From: Allolobophora icterica
Taxonomy: Eukaryota; Annelida; Clitellata; Crassiclitellata; Lumbricidae
DNA: 64,000 nucleotides
Reading direction: 5' to 3'
Assembly: GCA_963556255.1 (NCBI GenBank)
Contig: OY744608.1
Coordinates: 14,547,640-14,611,639 of the forward strand
Shown here: positions 58,835 through 64,000 of the stretch, piece by piece
Position numbering within the stretch: position 1 is the first letter of the stretch
Layout: each line of letters opens with the position of its first letter
The notes under the pieces: generated by a model
Databases searched by the model: none
What the model saw: the letters and a program-made list of their open reading frames with translations, nothing else
Told to the model about the DNA's origin: nothing
Translations under genes and position numbers: made by a program

Positions 58835-61288
58835 TCACCTTGTGCTGTCAGCTCGTGGAGCTCTGGCGATCGTCCTGGTGAACACACTCCACCGTCTCCT
58901 ATTCGATGACAAGTCTCTCAATTCCGCCAAATTCATGCCAGTTACATCTTGTATCTCATCCATCCATCTCCTCCTTGGGCGACCCAGTCTTCTCCTCCCC
59001 TCACCGCACGCCAGCATCATTTCCTTCTCCAGACCATCAGATCGCATAACATGTCCAAAGAACCTTAGCTTCATTCTTGTCGCAGTTTGTTTTAACGACT
59101 CTTCATTCTCAACTCCAATCTCCTCTCGTATTGATTCGTTCGTTCTTTTCTCAGTCCAAGATATTCTCAGCATCTTCCTCCATATCCACATTTCACAAGC
59201 GTTAACCTTATTTTCCATGTTCTTTGTCATTGTCCACGTCTCGCAACCGTACAGTACCGTAGGAAAGATTAGTGCTCTCACGAGCCTTTTTTTGGTTTCT
59301 ATGCTCACATGTTTGTCTTTCCATATCTTTTCCAGTCCGGTCATTGCAGCTTTCCCTATAGCAATCCTTCGTTTTATTTCTGGATCACACTTTCCCTCCT
59401 TTCCAACCAGTGATCCTAGGAATGTGAAGCTTTCTACCACCTCTATTTCCTCTCCGTCTATCTCAAAACTATCCCAATCTGCTGTTGTCATGACCTTTGT
59501 CTTCTTTATGTTGAAGTATAAACCAGCTTTTTCACTTTCTCTCCTGACCCTTCTTATCAGTTCTGCCAGATCCTCTTTTCTTTTTGCCATTAATGTTGTG
59601 TCATCTGCGTATCTAAGGTTATTCAGTGTCTTTCCAGCAATTTTTACTCCCTCAATTGCCCCCTCCAGTTCTGCCTTTCTCATTATTCTTTCAGCATATA
59701 GATTAAACAGGAATGGAGACAAGATGCATCCCTGCCTCACTCCTTTCTTGATTCTGAAATTGTCAGTGTCTCCGTATTCTGTTCTTATCACCGCTATCTG
59801 GTCTTCATATAAACCCTTTAGTAACATTATCAGGTGTTTCGGAATTCCCATTTCAAGCAGGGTTTTCCACATTAAATCATGGTTAATGCAGTCGAATGCC
59901 TTGCTATAGTCAATGAAACAGATGTGAACCTCCTGTCCATACTCCCTTTGTCTCTCCATTATCCACCTCATGTTGGCTATATGGTCTCGAGTTCCACGAG
60001 ATTTCCTAAACCCTGCCTGGTTCACCGGAAGTTCTCTTTCAATTGTGCCTTCCATTCTTTTGTGAATTATTTTCAGTAATATTTTACTAGTGTGTGATAT
60101 CATTGCTATCGTCCTATAATTTTCACACTCCCTCGCATCTCCTTTCTTGAATATAGGTATAAAGATCGACTTCTTCCAGTCCTCCGGCCATTCTCCAGTT
60201 GCCCATATTTGATTGCACAATTTTGTTATTGTTTTTATCATCGCATCATCCCCTGCTTTTATCAGTTCTATAGGTATCCCATCTTGACCGGGTGCCTTAT
60301 TGTCCTTGAGTTGTCTGATTGCCCATTCTACCTCCGCTTCCATGACCTCCGGTTCCTTTTCATACTCTGTTACGTCAATTTGTTCTTTTTTGACTCGTTT
60401 GTCTTCCCTATACAACTCCTCCGTGTATTCTCTCCATCTATGCTTTATCCCTTCTTCATCGCAGATTACATTTCCATCTCCTGCCTTCATTGAGCCCATT
60501 CTAGGTGCAAATTTTCCCGTGATTGTCTTTACTTTTGAGAACATTTCCTTGGTTCGTCCCTTCCTTCCCTCGTCTTCCATTTCTCTGCATAATTCGTTTA
60601 GATGTATTTCTTTATCTTTCCGTGCTTGTTTTTGGAAGGCACTGTTCAGTGCCCTTACCTTATCCTTTTCTCCTGCCTTCTTTGCAGCCTTCCTATCAAC
60701 CGCCATGCATATGGCTTCTCTCGATAGCCATGTCGTTGTTGTGATTTTCTTCTTCTTTGGGATGTGCTTATCTGCGACTTCGACTATTGTTTTCTTCATC
60801 CTCTCCCATAGGTTGTTCGAATCCTCTTCCTCTTCTATCTCATCTCTCTCTAGTACTTCAAACCGATTCTTTATTTCCATCCTGTATTCCAGTGTGATAC
60901 CCTTGCAGTCGTATCTGATCAATCGATCTCCTTTCTTTATCTTTTTCAATTTCGTTCTCAGTGTTGTTACCAATAGCTCATGGTCAGTTCCACAGTCCGC
61001 TCCTGGCCTTGTTCTCACATCTCTTATTGTGCTTTTCCATCTTTTGTTTATCAGTATGTAGTCAATCTGGTTCCTATGCTTCCCATTCGGTGACGTCCAT
61101 GTGTACAGTCTTCTCTTAGGCTGTTCGAACCATGTGTTCATAATTCCTAAGCCATTCCCTTTGCAAAACTCAACAAGTCTTTCTCCTGCTTCATTCTGTT
61201 CACCCAGGCCATGACTACCTAATGTGTCTCCATCGCCTCCGGTGCATTGACCCACCTTCGCATTGAAGTCACCTATGATCACTAGTAC
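58835..61288 (-). pseudogene. RTE ORF, 3' four-fifths, severed from its start
   Basis: Encodes from [13 protein letters not shown] (residue about 202 of the intact ORF) to the end, including the endonuclease His, the RT with FIDYSKAFD, and YADD. The first 201 residues were moved to the opposite strand by the inversion, so no complete protein can be made. The frame itself is free of stops. An upstream Met in junction and 5' UTR antisense sequence gives an artificial N terminus. Confidence 0.9.
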
Positions 61289-62146
61289 ATTGGTCCGCAA
61301 AGGTTCACCAGTCACTCTAGTACAGAGTAAAACGGGGAGGCGACCTGACCGACGTCTCTGTTGAGCGTAGACTCGGATCCGACCTGGGCTGGTGAACCAA
61401 AGTCCTCCGTGCCCACCTTCTCGTGGTGCGGACCGTTGGTACCCTTCCTAGGAAGGGGAACGAACGGGCACGGCAGGCAAAACCAGGGGAAGGCAATGGC
61501 AAACCACCCCTGTTAACTTGCCAAGAAAATCGTCATGAAACACACTAAGCCAAAAACGGTGATAGTTGCGAATGGTGGGACTCCCAGGCCGGAGCGTGAC
61601 TTAGAAGCTACTGGGGAAGAGCAAGACGGAGAGTCAAGGGCCCCTCGATCTAATGAAGCAACAGGACTAAAGCCGAAAGGACGTCTAGAGGTGGATCGAT
61701 TCGGAGGGGAAAGACTCAACCTGAGCTGTAAGCAGAAGATGAAGTTGGGCACATGGAACGTGCGAAGTATGCAGAGCGGAAAGATGGACGTGATACAGGG
61801 AGAGATGAAGAAATTAGACATAGCAATCCTAGGATTAAGTGAGACAAGGTGGAAGGGACAAGGACATTTCAGTTGGAATGGATACAGGATAATAATGTCA
61901 GGACAAAAAGAGAGAGGAAGAAATGGAGTTGCAATCATGTGTGACAAGTCAAGCGCAAATGCGATAATGGGATATGATACAGTGAGTGATAGAATTTTGA
62001 GTGTAAGATTCAGAGGAAGAAAGGTCAACATAACCATTATACAGGTATATGCTCCAACATCGATATCGTCAGAAGAGGAACACGAGGGTTTTTACACCAG
62101 CCTACAAAGTACAGTGGACAGAACTCCGAAGGGCGACGTACTAGTG
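58838..62146 (-). mobile_element. RTE element with inverted 5' part (twin-primed copy)
   Basis: Two pieces of the same element in opposite orientations. 58838-61288 (minus) equals element positions 3394 to the 3' end of the copy at 2549-5857. 61294-62150 (plus) equals positions 2550-3406. The pieces overlap by 13 bp (GTACTAGTGATCA), and five unmatched bases (61289-61293) lie at the junction. The whole is flanked by ATCACCCATCA (58827-58837 and 62147-62157), and copy A holds the matching empty site at about 37415. It lies inside a SINE of the duplicated segment. Predicted protein is identical to the intact copy wherever I compared them. Confidence 0.93.
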
Positions 62147-62272
62147 ATCACCCATCAACTGTCTGTAATTCTTGGGTTAGACTGCCTGAAAATGGATTCT
62201 CAATTTCACACGAAGTCCGTGGATTCAAACCCTAGAAGTACAGCTGACACTCGGCCATCTCACCATGAATAG
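61535..62272 (+). pseudogene. RTE ORF, first 205 codons, inverted piece
   Basis: Same as residues 1-205 of the intact ORF at 2791 (GTWNVRS, LSETRW, YAPTS). It then runs into SINE-derived target DNA after codon 205 and stops at 62272. Lacks GDFNAKVG and everything after it, so it has no complete endonuclease. Confidence 0.9.
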
Positions 62273-62650
62273 TTAATTTCACTGTTAGAATGACTCATTC
62301 ATTGTAATTCACTGTAGAAATGCATTGTAATTCACTGTAAGAATGAATCATCGCACTTGAAAAGAGTATCACTGTGAGACTGCAACAAACCCTTCATAAA
62401 GTTCCTCCAATTTGGAAAAGAATAAACTGGTGTTAGAAATCAAATCAGCATGCATAACAAACACATTAGTTTGAGGTTCAATTAAAATTGCATAGCATCT
62501 GTCTCATTAAATAGATACATAGGTGAGTTTTAAAAAACAGCACTTCTGTAACAAAACACCACAGTTCTTAACATACAAAACATTTTTTGAAAGTGAGCTC
62601 ATCAAGACCAGGAACAACATGATTGATAAAATAATAGAATGATTAGGTTG

Positions 62651-63193
62651 CAGTGATGGGCACTAAACTATTTTTTTTAGTTAAACTAAAACTATTTTCC
62701 AACTAAAAAAAAATAGTTGAACTAAAGTTGGCAACTGATTTTGGAAACTAAACTATAAAAAAAAGTTAAACTTTTTCCAACTTTTTTCCAACTTTTTACG
62801 ACAAACATTTTCACAGTAAAAGACGTTAAGTGAACTGTAATAATGCAAAGCATCAATGACAATTTCACCTTCAAACTATGCAATGTGTACTGTTCTGGCA
62901 TACAGTTACATGTGTACTGTAAGTAGTGTATGAATTTGAAAACACAGGCTGTTAATGCTAAAACCATGCAGTGTTAAAATGTTTTTTTTTGCTGACAGTG
63001 TTCAATGTTCACTGTGGAAAAATAGTTGCATTTTGCTGATTTTTTTAGTTAAACTTTTTAGTTAGCAACTAAATTTTTTTAGTTAAACTATGGTTTTAAC
63101 TAAACTTTTTTTTAGTTAAACTTCTTCCTAAACTAAATTTTTTTAGTTAAACTAACAGTTAGCAACTTTTTAGTTAACTATTGCCCATCACTG
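62651..63193. mobile_element. hAT-type MITE, TTTAGTTAAAC family, copy 3, private to copy B
   Basis: Inverted ends CAGTGATGGGCA / TGCCCATCACTG with target duplication TTAGGTTG (62643-62650 and 63194-63201). Copy A has a single GATGAGGTTGTGGAG at about 37907, the empty site. Interior nearly the same as 13738-14290. Confidence 0.93.
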
Positions 63194-64000
63194 TTAGGTT
63201 GTGGAGTATAACGGAGGTCGCATGACTTGCTGTCTAAAGAGATGAGCAAAGATGAGAAATGGCACAGTTTTTGAGCTGACATAAGCTATGGGGATATGGG
63301 TGGAAGTTTTAAAACTCACATAAATTACAAGAATATGGATGGATGTTTGTGAACTCACATAAATTACAAGAATGTGGATGTATGACAGGTCTATTTTCCA
63401 GTCAAGATGTTTTTGTCTCAGCATGCTTATCCTCCTTTCTGTCCTGTCTTACTGAACTGACCATTGGGATGGACTGGATTGCACCCCGGTACATTATTTT
63501 GAAATGCAATCGATCGACGCTTCAAGCATAATTATTATAATGGTGCTAGATAAGTTATAAGATTAAATTAAATAGAATTAGAAGGGTAGGACAGGCTCTG
63601 ATTAAGGTCCGTTCTACTCGTGCTCGATGGATGGAAGAACATTGAATAAAGCTGGACAGCCACAAAATAGCCTCCCACCAACATAAATCCACCACATCGC
63701 CAGGAGAAGACAAAACCTACCCCTCTCACATTTCAACCTCAGTTTGGTTACCACTCAAGACAGGTCGTATTTCTCTCTTTGGGAAAGCGAGGTAAGGTTG
63801 ACATCAACAGCCTTAAGATGTTGGATAAAATGCAGTGCTCTCTTTAGGCAACTTTAAAAAAATGTTCTCGACCAACAATATATATTCATCAGCCCTTTTT
63901 ATTCATCAACAGAAAGATCTTTCATATGTAACTACAGTGACAACGGTAAAAAATTTCACATCGACGTCAACGGCCTTTCATAATCGTAATCAAACATTTG

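Larger units (their letters stand above)
55419..64000 (+). repeat. Segmental duplication, copy B
   Basis: Direct repeat of 33297-39105. Insertions private to this copy are a SINE at about 56733-56985, the inverted RTE element 58838-62146 and the MITE 62651-63193. Outside these, the sequence follows copy A base for base with scattered substitutions and small indels. It continues beyond the window. Confidence 0.88.

Overview
This is a repeat-rich stretch of nuclear DNA from a non-vertebrate animal. The genes are split by short introns with GT-AG borders, all conserved proteins are animal ones, and the space between exons is packed with non-LTR retrotransposons, tRNA-derived SINEs and small hAT-type DNA transposons. 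The species cannot be fixed from the sequence. Nothing prokaryotic or viral was seen.

Layout of host genes. (1) 21-11742, minus: first 12 coding exons of CAND1, running off the left edge. (2) 16925-18019, plus: a fragment of MDH1B carrying only its N-terminal domain, followed at 18355-18593 by an orphan acidic exon. (3) 22753-27495, minus: 3' half of MEIOC, the meiotic coiled-coil protein, with one intron that reads best as GC-AG. (4) 31396-31839, minus: a small hydrophobic ORF of unknown family. (5) 41391-45661, minus: the last five coding exons of DMXL (rabconnectin-3), encoding C-terminal WD repeats. (6) 46888-51988, minus: a three-coding-exon heparan-sulfate 6-O-sulfotransferase, lying where the upstream part of DMXL should be. 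These genes do unrelated jobs (cullin regulation, metabolism-like, meiosis, V-ATPase regulation, heparan sulfate modification); no functional cluster is evident.

Mobile DNA dominates the rest. A full-length RTE-clade retrotransposon with an uninterrupted 1018-codon ORF sits in a CAND1 intron (2549-5857). A second copy, apparently identical in protein, sits at 58838-62146 with its 5' quarter inverted, the signature of twin priming. A third, divergent and broken RTE copy (29130-31288) carries a nested hAT element and is fused at its truncated 3' end to a 68-bp piece of MEIOC exon. I count eleven elements with terminal inverted repeats and 8-bp target duplications, mostly hAT-like.

A segment of at least 5.8 kb (33297 to about 39105) is repeated directly at 55419-64000 (to the window edge). 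The two copies carry different insertions, so each acts as the other's empty site. This fixes the ends and target duplications of the inverted RTE copy and three DNA transposons, and shows that one SINE is absent from the other copy.
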